A DNA stretch of 64,000 nucleotides from Notamacropus eugenii (GCF_028372415.1 NC_092872.1:389444853-389508852), one strand, 5' to 3'. Positions 37,319-48,740 are shown, counted from the first letter of the stretch. The notes: generated by a model not told the origin, from the letters alone. Translations and numbers: made by a program.

Positions 37319-37547
37319 ATTGGCTGTCTCTCACGCCCCGCCCACAGGTAGAGCGATCGATTGGCCGGCTTGGATGCCCATCACTGTATCGAGTCTCCAC
37401 CCAGAGCGGGAACTTCTCATTGGCCGGTCGAGTTGTCAAACGCAGAGGGTTAAGCGATGGAGCGAGGAGGCGGGCACAAAAAGGGAAAAGGAGAGAGAGG
37501 AAAGAAGCAAGGCGTGGGGCCGGAGGGGCTGCCAAGTTTTCTATTGG
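37319..37547 (-). promoter_or_regulatory. PWWP2A: Four co-oriented CCAAT boxes (NF-Y type)
   Basis: ATTGG on the plus strand, which is CCAAT in the direction of PWWP2A, occurs at 37319-37323, 37360-37364, 37419-37423 and 37543-37547. Successive starts are 41, 59 and 124 bp apart. Three of the four have the extended core GCCAAT (37319, 37360 and 37419 read GGCCAAT or GCCAAT). The set is typical of TATA-less NF-Y promoters. Confidence 0.7.
37334..37345 (-). promoter_or_regulatory. PWWP2A: GC box (Sp/KLF type)
   Basis: The minus strand reads GTGGGCGGGGCG, a consensus GC box, between the first and second CCAAT boxes. A second one (AAAAGGGGCGGG) lies at about 37279-37290, closer to the start site. 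Confidence 0.65.
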
Positions 37548-37635
37548 CTGGAGGAGAAATTAAGGGTCTTGTGGTTTGTTGCTTTATCTGTCCGTTCCTT
37601 TCCTTGTGTCCAAACGGAGGGGCAGAGGAGGGCAT

Positions 37636-37641
37636 CACGTG
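37636..37641. promoter_or_regulatory. CACGTG E-box
   Basis: ATCACGTGGC is a palindromic bHLH-LZ site (USF/MYC/TFE type), about 475 bp upstream of the PWWP2A ATG. Motif match only. Confidence 0.4.
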
Positions 37642-37721
37642 GCTTGCCAGTCATTTCAGAAGCAGCCGAGGGGAGGGGCAAGAGGACGAGGTGCGGTAGG
37701 AAAAGAGGGGAGGGAGAGAGG

Positions 37722-37740
37722 TTCCCAGGATGCACTGCGG
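37722..37740 (+). promoter_or_regulatory. ZNF143/THAP11-like site
   Basis: TTCCCAGGATGCACTGCGG closely resembles the ZNF143 (SBS) motif, whose core is TTCCCA..ATGCA..GCG. It lies at the upstream edge of the promoter region, where it could serve PWWP2A or a divergent plus-strand transcript. Confidence 0.5.
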
Positions 37741-38834
37741 CACACCCTTAGAATAAATGTTATTTCTAAGCCCGGGTCTGGCTGGCTTGGCATTTGGGGC
37801 ACGATGTGCCTGTTTGGGGACTGAGTCAAAGTTTGGGAACCTAGGACCGCGAAGAGTCCTTTAAAAAGTGTTGTCGCCCCATGTACATCTTCATCTTTCT
37901 CACTAGAGAAAAAAGTGGAGTTTTTTGCGCAGACCTTTGAGCAAAGAGGAGCTGCCCAACAGTGAACTGGGTAGGGCCTGCTGTTCCTGGGTTTTTTCAG
38001 AACGAAGGGACTGCCCCCAGGAACCCCAGCTTCAGCCCCAAGTCTACACGGTATTCTTTGGATTGGGGCATCTTTTTCTTTCCAGGTTCACAGCACAATG
38101 GAAATATCAGTCTCCTTACTGGAACCCCAGCCTTTCTCCAAAAAGTACACACAGTGTGCCTTCCATTCATCTTCCTCTATGTACCCACTTGTTTTCACCT
38201 TCTGTTTCTCTTTCCCTTTGCCTATGTTCAGTATGCCTGAAAGGGTCTCCTTTCTTCCAGCAGTCTCCTTATCTTCATTTAAATCCCACCTCAAAACCTA
38301 GGGCAATTTATGTCTAAGGTGACACCACCCCCCCCAAAAAAAGGAGGCAGTTACAATCAGAAACTTTGAAGGAATAGACAAGACACAGTGAAGATCATCT
38401 CCCGGGAAGGAAAACAAAATTCTGAACTGAAAATTTACTCAGAACAAGCATCATGGTCTACCTAAGAGAAACATGTCATGATACTTCTATAAGAACTCAT
38501 CCTTTCACCTGGGAAAATACTGAAAAAGATAACTGCTGCAGTTAAGGCTCTTTATACAATTAAATTGGATAAAATGTGAGATCATGCTGTATTTCACTGT
38601 GGATGCTTAATAAATTTACATAAAATACTATTTTTATAAAGCTTTCTAAATTAAGTTTCTGTTCTGCCATTCAGTCATGCCATATGATATCCCATGGTGA
38701 GAAAACAGGCTCCTGGTTACCTCCTTGTGGTAACTAAACAGCTAGTTTGTCATGAAGCCTTTATTTGTATCATTTTCCAGGTACATACAAAATGGAGCAC
38801 CAAAACACCTATTATGGTTACTCCCTAGGACCAT

Positions 38835-39015
38835 AACCTATTAGAGCTGGAAAAGAGATCATCTAGTCCAATCCTCTCAATTTAATAGATGAGGAAACAG
38901 CAACTCAGATGGATTGTTATATGCCCAGAGTCAGCAGCTAGTAAGTTACAGAGCCAGGATTCAAACCTCCTTTCTCTGACTCCAAATCCAAAGTCCTTTC
39001 CCTTCCATCATAGTT
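38835..39015 (+). repeat. MIR/THER-like SINE
   Basis: It contains TTAGAGCTGGAAAAGAGATC, ATCTAGTCCAATCCTCTCAA, GATGAGGAAACAGCAACTCA and CAGCTAGTAAGTTACAGAGC in order. Confidence 0.75.
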
Positions 39016-39439
39016 GGAATCCCACCTCCAGCATGTGTTGAGGGCCAGGATGGAGTGGGGTTGGCAAAGTTCAGGCTAAACCCTCTGATAAACTGTTCTT
39101 TGAGACTGTGCTCATTATCATCCAGAATGGCTCTCCAGCCCTGCCCCCCCAATGTTGCTTGTCTCCTTTAAGTAAACAAGAGAAGTCCAGAATACAAGGG
39201 ATATGTAAAATAGATGCCCTCTAGGCTAACAGTCTTTAAGACAATAAGACTGACCTAATCACTTTGAGGGGAGACGGGTAGAAAGTCACCTAGACTTGCA
39301 GTTTCGGTATTTAAATACCCTGACTCTTGGATCAATAAACAGAGTTGCCCTATCTTCTCCCACCTGCCCATGCCTTTCTTTTTCAGCCTGCCCATGCCTT
39401 TCTTTTTCACCGCTATCACTGAGCCTCATGGCTACGCAG

Positions 39440-39610
39440 GCTGTCTGCCACAAGCATTTGCTAAATATGCGACCATGGTTAAATCACTTAACCTCTCTGG
39501 GCCCTAATGTCCTCATTTGTAAAATATAGGTAATATTTTTACTGTATGCTCCACAGGAAAGAGCTTTTTAAATCTTAGAAGTGCTATGTATATTAGTCAT
39601 TATTATCCAA
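39440..39610 (+). repeat. SINE-like fragment
   Basis: It contains AATCACTTAACCTCTCTGGG, CCTCATTTGTAAAATATAGG and the GTGCTATGTATATTAGTCAT tail, in SINE order. Confidence 0.6.
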
Positions 39611-39859
39611 CTGCATTTCCTACTTTATTTCATGGATTGTAGCAAGGATGAGGAATAATATCCTTAATGCTTCCTTAGTACCACAAAAGAGGAATACCAG
39701 AAGGCCTCCAGTACATTGGGTAACCTCTTTATAGAGGCTTTTTGGGAAAATGTGGGCAATGTTCACACAGGATGGGAAGACATTGATTGATTATCATCTG
39801 TACCGCATTGGATGGTACCCACTTAGATGAGGTCACAGCTTCTACTGAAGTAAATCCTA

Positions 39860-40255
39860 CTTTTTAAGCTACAGACCAGGCAAATTCACAAAATCTCTTC
39901 CCAGTCCTCTACGTAGGCTATGCTTACCTCTTGCCTGGGATTCCTTTCCACTTCCTCCCTTATTTTCTCGCTAAAGACCTAGGTAAAGTTTTTTAGCAAA
40001 CTACATGAAATTTATCTTGGCTCTTCCAATTTGTATAATTCTCTGAACTTATGTAGCATTTTAATCAGTAATACTCAGGCTAACCTTTCTATGTTCTTCA
40101 GTTGTTCCATATTGGGGACTGGTTCTGGTTTAATTTTGTATTGCAAGCCCCTTTAGAGAAGGGATCACGTTTTTGTTTTGTTTTTCTATTTTTGTCCTTC
40201 TGTAGAGTGGTGGGCATGTAGCAAATACTCACTAAATTTCATTAACTTACTATGG
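39860..40255 (-). repeat. LINE-2-like fragment, reverse
   Basis: It contains TTGCAAGCCCCTTTAGAGAA, TTTTGTCCTTCTGTAGAGTG, then GTGGGCATGTAGCAAATACT and CACTAAA, the reverse of the L2 3' end. Confidence 0.5.
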
Positions 40256-40424
40256 AAGGTGACTTGCATTGCCTCTTGGAAAGACACCTAAGGGTTCTAG
40301 GGGTTCTAAGTCAGTTTCTGAACAACAAATGGAAGACTTGGTTAAAGAGATGTGAATAATACTGGAGTCAGCCTCATAAACCTGAAGCCAAAGATATGGT
40401 GAAATATAATGGAAAGCCTTCTTT

Positions 40425-40640
40425 CTACATACAAGACTCAAAGGACCTGGGTGGTTCTTGATTCTGTTACTGATTTGCTATATAATCAGTGAAGCTCTCT
40501 GGGAAAAGCACTTAACTTCTGCTAGCTTTAGTTTCCTTATTTCTAAAATAGGACAATATCTGCTTTACAAGGTGATGCTTAAAAGTGCTTTGCAAATTCT
40601 AAAGCTATATATAAACTTATTTATTTTAACATGGCTGTGT
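40425..40640 (+). repeat. SINE (MIR/THER-like)
   Basis: It contains AAAGGACCTGGGTGGTTCTT, AAGCACTTAACTTCTGCTAG, TTTCCTTATTTCTAAAATAG and GTGCTTTGCAAATTCTAAAG, in SINE order. Confidence 0.6.
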
Positions 40641-41083
40641 TCTGTGTCTCAGCACACAAACACATTTTGTCTAATGTCTGATATGTCTAATGTAAGGGAA
40701 TACAGAATTTGCAAACTGAAGCACATAGCAGGAATTCATCCATTCCATAAAAATTTGCTGAGCATTTCCTATATTCCCCACTCTATACCTGTGCATTTGG
40801 ACAGCTAAGAGCAAACACAGGAATTGGGTAGAAAACATTATATTAAATAATTTTTTTGTTTCTATATCAAATTTTTGCTTCTTGGTCTGAATTTTTTTTC
40901 CCCTTAGATTCAGTGAGGGTGGCTTTGAAACTGTTATGCTCCTGTGAGTTGAATGTTTCCTAGGATTTGATGTGACATGTGCTGTCCCAATTCAAAAACT
41001 ACAAGTCTTTGGAAAGACTGCATTTTCAGCTGTCTTTTGCTTTACAACAAATTGCTTTCTGAGAGTGGGGATGTGGGGGTGTG

Positions 41084-41087
<4 letters not shown>

Positions 41088-41135
<48 letters not shown>
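41088..41135 (+). repeat. (TG)n microsatellite
   Basis: 48 bp of pure TG repeat. ORFs across it on both strands are artefacts of the repeat. Confidence 0.95.
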
Positions 41136-41136
<1 letters not shown>

Positions 41137-42320
41137 TGGGTGAAGGAAAGAAGTACTCCCGTAAGGTTTTTCAAGAATTCTAAATGATTCGTAAAGAGCT
41201 TTCAGATTCAAGGAGGACAGATGCAGGAACTAGGTCTCTCCTTTTTTTTATTTTTTGGAACAAGGAAAATTCTAGAAGATGGACCCTTGCTTAAGAAGTG
41301 GCATTTCTGCTAAAACCTGGTTCCCAAGCAGCCACAGCCCACTAAACCAGGGTGGTAGATCTGTGGATCCTGAAAAAGGAAGTGAGGGGGGAAAAGATGC
41401 CAGTACCTACATAGCTTCTTTGTTCCAATGACCTTGAAGTAACTCGGCAGTTCCCACAGTATTGCAAGAAATAAACCTGAAGTGAAATGGAGTCTTTGAA
41501 TAGTGTTAGGAGCCAGAGCTTGCTTCTCCCTGGGTTCTTTAGTCACAGTGACTTCTCTCTGAGGTCACCAAATCCTGTGCTCTTAATATCAGGGAATCTC
41601 ACAACTAGAACATAATTTGACCTTATTTGCCTTTCATTCATAACATCATTACCTAAGGTTTCTTATCCTTTGAGGAACTCAGAGCCCTTTATGATCTCAC
41701 TCTTGTAATGCTAAAGGAAATGTTAATATAGGACTTGGGAAGACAGACTTGAAGAAATCAAGTGACATATCTAGAATTTGAAACAACACAGAACTAGCTA
41801 GTTTTATGGTCCAGATTTCCTGACTTCATGGTGCTTTTATTCCCACCCGTCTCCCCTTTTTTGACCAATTGCTGGGTTGTATTGATTTGCAGTGAAAAAC
41901 AACTTTCAAATGTCCACAATGGAGTAATTAAGGAGTACAGCTGCTTTTGGAAACAAAAGTATTAATCTATTTATCAAGGACTTGATCTACTTCAATGTTT
42001 TATACAGAAATTATACTTTATTTGTCCCCAACAAATATATATTGTTGATAATGGTAATAACTACTTAACTCACAACATTGGCTTGAGCTCCCCTGAGCAG
42101 ACATGATAAAAGGTTAAATACTTCTGTGGATCCATGATAGCCTCATTGTGAATACCTAATGACCACCCAATATTCCACAGAACTTATGGGCTCTCTCTCC
42201 CCAAATATTTCTCTCCCTCTCTCTGTCTGTACCTGTTCAGTATCCTGTTATCATTCCCTTACCTATAAATAATTTCAGGATGATCTATGTCACTTGTTCC
42301 TCATCAATTATCTCTAGCTC

Positions 42321-42566
42321 TTATTGTTATTTAGTCATTTTAGTTGTGTCTGACTCTTTGTGACCCCATGTGGGGTTTTCTTGCCAAAGACACAGGAGTG
42401 GTTTCCTTCTCCAGTTCATTTTACAGATGAAGAAACTGAGGCAAACAGAATTAAGTGACTTGCCCAGAGTCACACAACTAGGAAGTATCTGAAGCCAAAT
42501 TTGAATGCAAGTCCTCCTGAGTCCAGGGCCGGTACTCTATCCACCGATCCACCTGGGTGCCCCAAG
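42321..42566 (-). repeat. Marsupial-type SINE, reverse
   Basis: The plus strand shows TTATTGTTATTTAGTCATTT, GTCTGACTCTTTGTGACCCC, GATGAAGAAACTGAGGCAAA and GACTTGCCCAGAGTCACACA, ending CCGATCCACCTGGGTGCCCC. This is the reverse complement of the SINE at 58435-58683. Near full length. Confidence 0.85.
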
Positions 42567-42789
42567 ATCTTATTGTATAACTGGACGACCTCTTTTTACT
42601 GATTGATATATTTTTGCTCTAACGTCATCCTTAGTTACAAGTTATAGCCTATTCATCCTACAATGAATCTCTCCATTGCCCTTTTGGTCACCCACAATTT
42701 TGATTCAGAAGACGAAATGATGTTCCATGATTCTCAGCTTATGGCATCATTGGAAATATATTGACATTAAAAATACTGGGGTTTCAATG

Positions 42790-43185
42790 GTCTCTTAAGG
42801 CAAAATGCCTTCCACATCTAGGGAAAGAACTATGGAATTTGATCACAGAATGAAATAGATCATTTTCTTTTGTATTATGTTTTGGTTTGTTTTATGATTT
42901 CTCCCATTCATTTTAGTTCTTCTATGCAACATGACTAAGGTGAAAATGTTTTTAATAGGAATGTATGTGTAGAACCCATATAAAACTGTATGCCATCTCA
43001 GGGAGGGAGTGGAGAGGCAAGGAGGTGTGGGGAGGGGAAAAATCTAAGATGTATGGAAGTGATTGTAAAATAAATAATATAAATTGTAAATTGTAATTTG
43101 TAATAAATTGTAATTGTAATAAATTGTAAAGATAAATTGTAAAATAAATAAAATAAAATAAAAATAAATAAAAACAACATGAATA
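42790..43185 (+). repeat. L1 3' end with AT-rich tandem tail
   Basis: It contains CACATCTAGGGAAAGAACTA, TCTATGCAACATGACTAAGG, TGTGTAGAACCCATATAAAA, CTGTATGCCATCTCAGGGAG, then a G-rich block and TCTAAGATGTATGGAAGT. The tail (43075-43175) is a tandem of AAATTGTAA-type units passing into (AAAT)n. Non-coding L1 3' UTR. Confidence 0.7.
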
Positions 43186-43189
43186 CTTC

Positions 43190-43560
43190 AATTCATATTT
43201 ACATAATTCAGTGAAACAAATTCCCATGTTATCCATGCACAAAAATATATGTCTCTCCATTTTTAGTTCATCACCTCTCTATCAGTTAGTGCATCATCTT
43301 TATTATTTTGGGACTTCTGGTTTATCATTGTGTTAATCTGAGTTCTAAAATCTTTCGAACTTGTTTTCTCTATAATGTTATCAATTTATAAAGTGTTCTC
43401 CTGGTTCTGCTCACTTCACTTCATATCACTTTATAGAGTTCTTCCCAGTTTTCTTTGAAATAGTCCATTTAGTCATACCCATTACCTTCATATACCCTAC
43501 ACAATTTCCAGTAGGAGGACACCTTTGTTTCCAGTTTTAGGCTACTATAACAAGAGATGG
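43190..43560 (-). repeat. L1 3' UTR fragment, reverse
   Basis: The reverse complement contains GTGAAGTGAGCAGAACCAGG, AGAACACTTTATAAATTGAT and GATAGAGAGGTGATGAACTA, landmarks of the marsupial L1 3' end. It stands head-to-head with the next fragment. Confidence 0.65.
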
Positions 43561-43594
43561 CTTTGTGAATGCAAAACCATTGGAATGGTTTGGA

Positions 43595-44095
43595 ATTAGA
43601 ATTGGAAACAAAGTAGATGCCCATCAATAGGGGATCTATGAAACAAATTTGTGCTACATGAATATAATGGAAAATTACTGTGCTATTTGAAACGATGTAT
43701 GTAAATACAAGGAAGTATGGAAAGATTTACATGAACTAATGCAGAGTGAAATTAGCACTATACATAGCAGTTACAACAATGTAAAATGGAAAGAACACAG
43801 CAAAAAAAAAAATTAAAAAATGAATGCAACAAAATTGTAAAGATCAAGCACCACTAGAATGGAGAGATATGAGAAGATGCATCAGTCCACACCTTTGTGG
43901 AGGTTGGAATTCCATGGATAGTAAACATTGCACATGATTTCAGACTTTTTCAATGTATCGATCACTGAAATTGACTTTTTTGTCTTTAAAAACTGTTATT
44001 TATTATATGAGTATAGCTTTCTGGAAAGGAGTGGGAGAAGGATACTAGGTATAACTACGATGATATAAGAAACAAAAAACATCAACAAGAACCTT
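43595..44095 (+). repeat. L1 3' UTR fragment
   Basis: It contains GGAAACAAAGTAGATGCCCA, TACATGAACTAATGCAGAGT, and a tail ACAAAAAACATCAACAAGAA. The same kind of ending recurs at 49580-49620. Diverged and non-coding. Confidence 0.65.
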
Positions 44096-44184
44096 TTTAA
44101 AAAAATGTACTGGCGTTCATGTCAGGCTGTAGTTTGGGACTATTGAAAGTGCTGTGCTGAAGTATTCTAGCAAGCCTGGGTCAA

Positions 44185-44355
44185 AGGAAAGAGTGACAAG
44201 TTTGTAGACAAAGGACCTGGATTCAAATCTTGGCTCTGTCTCTACTTGTATGATATTAGGGAAGTCATATATCATCTCGAGGCCTTAATAATCTCGTCTT
44301 TAAAATGAAGGGATTAGACTCTCTGGCCCCAAGGTACCTTTTAACTTCAAGTCCA
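44185..44355 (+). repeat. SINE-like fragment
   Basis: It contains AGGACCTGGATTCAAATCTT, GGCTCTGTCTCTACTTGTAT and AAATGAAGGGATTAGACTCT, in the order of the old tRNA-headed SINEs. Confidence 0.65.
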
Positions 44356-45579
44356 AAAAGCTAGAAATGATCACTAAATACCAGAGAAATGGTATCAGTC
44401 CAATATGTTTATGTTATCTAGCTCACTTTTGGTTAGTACATTCAGAACTACCAAGGTTCTGCATACCCTAGATTGATGTATTTATAAAAGGTAGTGGCTC
44501 CCTTTGTTTATTGCTGAGGAGAAAAATATGTAAGCCTCAAAATCATATTAGGAATATCTCTAAGGTTAGATCTTAGATCTGATTTGGCTTGGCCAGTTTT
44601 AGGGCAAGAGGGGTCCATAAAGTAGCTATGTGTTAAACTGGCTTATGACCTTGTTGTGACCTCTTTTTTGATATGAATAAATTATACCTAGGTGAGTTCC
44701 CTGTGAATGTATGCCATGTCCCTGTTACTTCAAATCCTCAAATGGACTATAAAATATGTAATTTCCCAAATATAATCCAACCTGCTTTTTTCTTCCTAAT
44801 TCTCATTCTTCCTAATTCTGAGCACAAATCGATGGTTATTTGCACTGCCTAAACAAAAAAATACTGAGTTAATCAATAAGAACTAATTCAGTGGGTTGCC
44901 CATCTGAAAGCATGCTATATTTTGGACAATAATCATTCGCAAATTTTTTGGCTTATAAATAATTTGGTTAAATTATTTTGAGTGGCCATGAATTTCACCA
45001 GGAGGGTCCAGTAGTATTCTGAGATTTGATACTCCTAATACAATATTACCTGCAAAAGAGACCATCTCAAGGACCTTTTCATCTATAGAAAATTCATCTT
45101 TTATTTGAGTCACACACAGAGTATTCTCTATGAAAGTGGAAAACTGGCAAACTTACTAAACTATCTTTTATACATTAATTTATGTTGATAGATGGAGGAT
45201 CTTTGAACAAACTCTCTTTAATAAGGCCTTACTATGTTTACTATGTGCAAGGAACTCTGCTAGGCACTGTGTTTCTGTACAAAGGCAAAAAGTCTACTTT
45301 CAAAGAACTTCTATCTATTCTACTAATTATATCAAGTAATCCTGTATGATGTTAACATATGTATAACAATCTTGATGGAAGAAAGTCTTTAAGGTGTGCA
45401 TTTGTTTTGCCAATCAATTTTTTTTACCAATTTTTTTTAAATCCACAAACTGTAAACACAGATCTTGTACCTCCTATTCTGTATCTTAAATCAACTGTAT
45501 GACCAAGAATGTGGTCTAGTGAAGAAAATTGTTAGGAAATCCTGAATATCCCTGTTTTGAAATTATATCAAGGATACCA

Positions 45580-46480
45580 TAGATCTATATACAGCTGGTT
45601 ATCATAAAGATTTTGTCAAAATAAAAACTATTCCTGTTTCTCAATACATTCTTATATTCTCTTATAGCCTTTTCACATCTGTTGATTTTCCCCCCATAAC
45701 TGGGTACCTTTTCTTCTTTTAGATATTTTGAAAAGAAATCATTCAACATTTTAAAATATTTTCCTTCCAGGATGACTTCATTCACTGTGTATTCAATCTG
45801 GTCTAGTTGTTCTTCCTAACTCTGTTTTCTTAAATTACATTTTCTATTTAGTGTATATGACATTTGGGATCAAAACATTAGAGCTCAAATTTAGTGGTTC
45901 CATTTTCGCTGACCGTTAGAGTAATGATTATAGAAGTACTGACAGATATATTCCATTTTTAATCTATTTGTTTTTCTTCCAATATTATCTATAAATATCT
46001 TTGGATAATCTAACTTAATTGTGCCTCATGCTAAGATTTCCGTAGATTCATTTTACCATTTACCTCTGTCCTGTTTTGTTAGTTGATCACTTATAATCTA
46101 CCTTCTTCCTCTGAATCATTTTGCAAAATAGTGTTGCTCATGGCTACCATCTCTCCCTTGGCCACAGAAATCAAGTATGTGCTTATTGAGAGATCTGCTT
46201 TTTTGCCAGAAATGCCTTTTGTTAAATTTCTGTAGAAAATCATAATCATAGTTAATGTCTTTTTCTTTATTCATTTCCCATTTTTGACCACTGCCTATTT
46301 GAATAGATCAGGTTGGAGCTATTGTAATTGTTGTAAGAGTTTTCTTCCTCTTTTTATCCTTTCTTCTAATTTGTTATTGATTTTGATCTTTATTATAAGT
46401 AGTCAATGATATGACTGAATACAGACAGCTGATTTAGAAGTTTGTCCCACTGAAGATTGTATCAGTTTTTCAAGAACCAG
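45580..46480 (-). other. Unassigned region, possibly a degraded element in reverse
   Basis: The T-rich plus strand reads as A-rich, Lys/Asn-rich frames on the minus strand, including a 66-codon open frame at 45785-45585 (EGKYFKMLNDFFSKYLKEEK). This is the look of an old transposon-derived coding region, but I cannot assign a family and several stops interrupt it. It could simply be AT-rich unique DNA. Confidence 0.25.
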
Positions 46481-46574
46481 CCTAGTTAAGTAAAGAGAGA
46501 ATGATTATCATTAGTGTATTGGTCACTGAGGAATTTTTTGGCCATGGCAACTCATGAAACACAAAAGCAATAAG

Positions 46575-46705
46575 CAGGCATGTCATTCAATAAACATTTA
46601 CAGAGAGACTACTGTATGCCTGGTACTATTCTAAGTTCTGGGGATACACAAAGAAACAAGACAATCCCTACCCTCAAAGGCTTACAATCTAATGTATATA
46701 ATTAT
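46575..46705 (+). repeat. LINE-2-like fragment
   Basis: It contains TTCAATAAACATTTACAGAG, CTACTGTATGCCTGGTACTA and CCCTACCCTCAAAGGCTTAC, then AATCTAATG. Confidence 0.7.
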
Positions 46706-47214
46706 GTCAATACAGCAAAAGTAAATAAGTATGCTGAGAAATAGTTCCGCAAAGTCAGTCAGCTTAATAATGGAATAGTTTTATATATACTGTTTGAATA
46801 CCATTGATTGGAAATAATAGTGACATACAACACTTAGAGATTATTCCAACCACTTCAGTTTATTTTAAATTTTTTAAAATTATTTTTTACAATTTTAGCA
46901 ATTAAGAAACTTCTATTTTTTCTTTCTCCTGTTCCCTACCCCCCACAAGAAGAAAAAGAAAAACCTGATAACAAATACACATAGTCAAGTACAATAAATA
47001 TCCATATTGGCTATTCTGTATTTTAAGTCCATTAACTCTATATCAGGAAGTTAGTAGCATCCTTCATCACTGGTCCTCTGGAATCTTGGTTTGTTGCTAC
47101 ATTGATGATAATTTTAAAAACTTTCAAAGGTATTTTTCTTTATCATGTTGTTAATGTTAGCTATAACAATCAAACAAGAAAGAAACTGTAGGAATAAACA
47201 TAAGCAAAGAAGAA

Positions 47215-47462
47215 ACAAAATCATCTCTTTTTCAAATGATATGATGGTCTATTTATTGAACCCTAGAGAGCCAACTAAAAACCAATTGAAATAATAACTT
47301 CAACAAAGTTATAGAATATAAAATAAATCTACACTAATCATAAGCATTTTTGTATACTGCTAGGATGAGATAGAAAAAAGAAATTACATTTAAAATAACC
47401 ATAGAATGTATAAAATACTTGGGAGTCTACCTAGCAAGACACACAGAGGAACTATATAAATA
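47215..47462 (+). repeat. L1 ORF2 3' fragment
   Basis: It contains TCAAATGATATGATGGTCTA, CCTAGAGAGCCAACTAAAAA, AAGTTATAGAATATAAAATA and AAAATACTTGGGAGTCTACC, a diverged piece of the L1 reverse-transcriptase C-terminal region. Cut at 47462, where sequence turns to the opposite strand. Confidence 0.75.
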
Positions 47463-47770
47463 TTTTTCATTTTGCATCAGTTCATACAAGTCTTTGCAGT
47501 TTTTTGTGAAATTATCCACTTCATCATTCCTTACATTGCAATAATATTTCATTACATTCATATACCATTTGTTCAGCCATTCCCCAATAGATAGGCTCTT
47601 CTTCTCTCTCTTTAGTTTCTAGTTGTTGTTGCTTGGGTTTTTGGGGGGATTTGTGGCTACTATGAAAAGAGCTGCTATAAATGTTTTTAGTACATATGGA
47701 TTCTTTTAATTTATCTTTGATTTCTTTGGCCAACACTTTCAACTTAGAGATAAGAAAAATGAAATTGTAG
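47463..47770 (-). repeat. L1 3' UTR fragment, reverse
   Basis: The plus strand shows CATTGCAATAATATTTCATT, GTTCAGCCATTCCCCAATAG and AAAAGAGCTGCTATAAATGT, the reverse of the L1 3' UTR motif ATTGGGGAATGGCTGAAC. Confidence 0.75.
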
Positions 47771-47892
47771 AGAGCTCCCTTTTTCATTTTGGTGTCTCTC
47801 AATACCTACAAACTATGCTTTCCTTCTTCCCCTCCTCACCCAGGAGCTCTCCTTTCTAAGTTATAGTCAGGGAAAATAAATCAGTACATTGG

Positions 47893-47895
47893 CTG

Positions 47896-47927
<32 letters not shown>

Positions 47928-47960
47928 CCTACATGCATATACATATATATATATATATAT
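47893..47960 (+). repeat. (GT)n(AT)n compound microsatellite
   Basis: A GT run, a GTAT-type transition, then an AT run. Confidence 0.9.
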
Positions 47961-48584
47961 TTTCATCTATAGTACATTACCACTTAGAAAAGACATCTGA
48001 AGCATATTTCATCATGTCTTCTAGAGATTGGACACTGCATGTATCACAGTTCTGTAGGCTTTCAAAATTTCCCCCCCTTTACATTACTGTGGTCATCATA
48101 TAAACATTTGTTGATTGGTTGATTTAAAAAGGGAGTGAGGAGGCAAAGAAATGTTATCCAGAAATAACAGTAATACAAAAACAAAAGGAATCAATAAAAG
48201 ATGGTTTTAAAGGAATGATTTTTTAAAAATCCTAGAGCTGAATTCATAGTTTATAGCATTAATGTGTAGATTTTCCTAGGAAGGCAGAGATCCTTTCTTA
48301 GGTTCAAGTAGTAAGAATTTGTAGGAAAAAAAAAGACTTGATCTTGACTTTAAAAGATGGATAAAATGTCTATAAACTGAGACTAGAGAGGAGGGAATTA
48401 GATATAAATAAGGTATTACAGATGGTGTTTTATGCAAATACTTCATGGTGTTGGGTTTGCAGATATATCCCATTTTAGTGTAACTCAGAATAATTGCTTC
48501 TATATAACTACTTTTCATTCCAAGATAGCTGCCTAATAAATGTTTATGAAATTGAGTCCATTAGTGAAGGTAGACTCAATCCAA

Positions 48585-48740
48585 TCTAATTCAACAAACA
48601 TTCATTGAGAGTTTATTACATCCAAGGCAAGGTGCTAAGTTCTGAGGGTACAAAGACAAAAAAGGGGAAAAGTCCCTGTGTCAAGGAGTGTATATTCTAC
48701 CTAAGGGCAGAATATAGATAAGTAAATATGTATAAAGTAT
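48585..48740 (+). repeat. LINE-2-like fragment
   Basis: It contains TTCAACAAACATTCATTGAG, a GTTTATTACATCCAAGGCAA block and GGGTACAAAGACAAAAAAGG. Confidence 0.65.

Larger units (their letters stand above)
36120..37340. promoter_or_regulatory. PWWP2A: CpG island covering PWWP2A exon 1 and proximal promoter
   Basis: About 1.2 kb of dense CpG and high G+C stands out sharply from AT-rich surroundings. It spans the start of intron 1, coding exon 1, the 5' UTR and the CCAAT-box promoter. Many long open frames on both strands here result from GC-rich, stop-poor sequence and are not genes. Confidence 0.9.

Noticed and set aside
36324..37751. 475-codon plus-strand ORF across the CpG island, and other long plus-strand frames here
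   Set aside because: GC-rich, stop-poor sequence opposite PWWP2A exon 1. Composition is Arg/Gly/Pro-rich antisense shadow, with no domain.
40972..41211. Cys/Val-rich or Thr/His-rich ORFs near 41.1 kb
   Set aside because: Translations of the (TG)n microsatellite.
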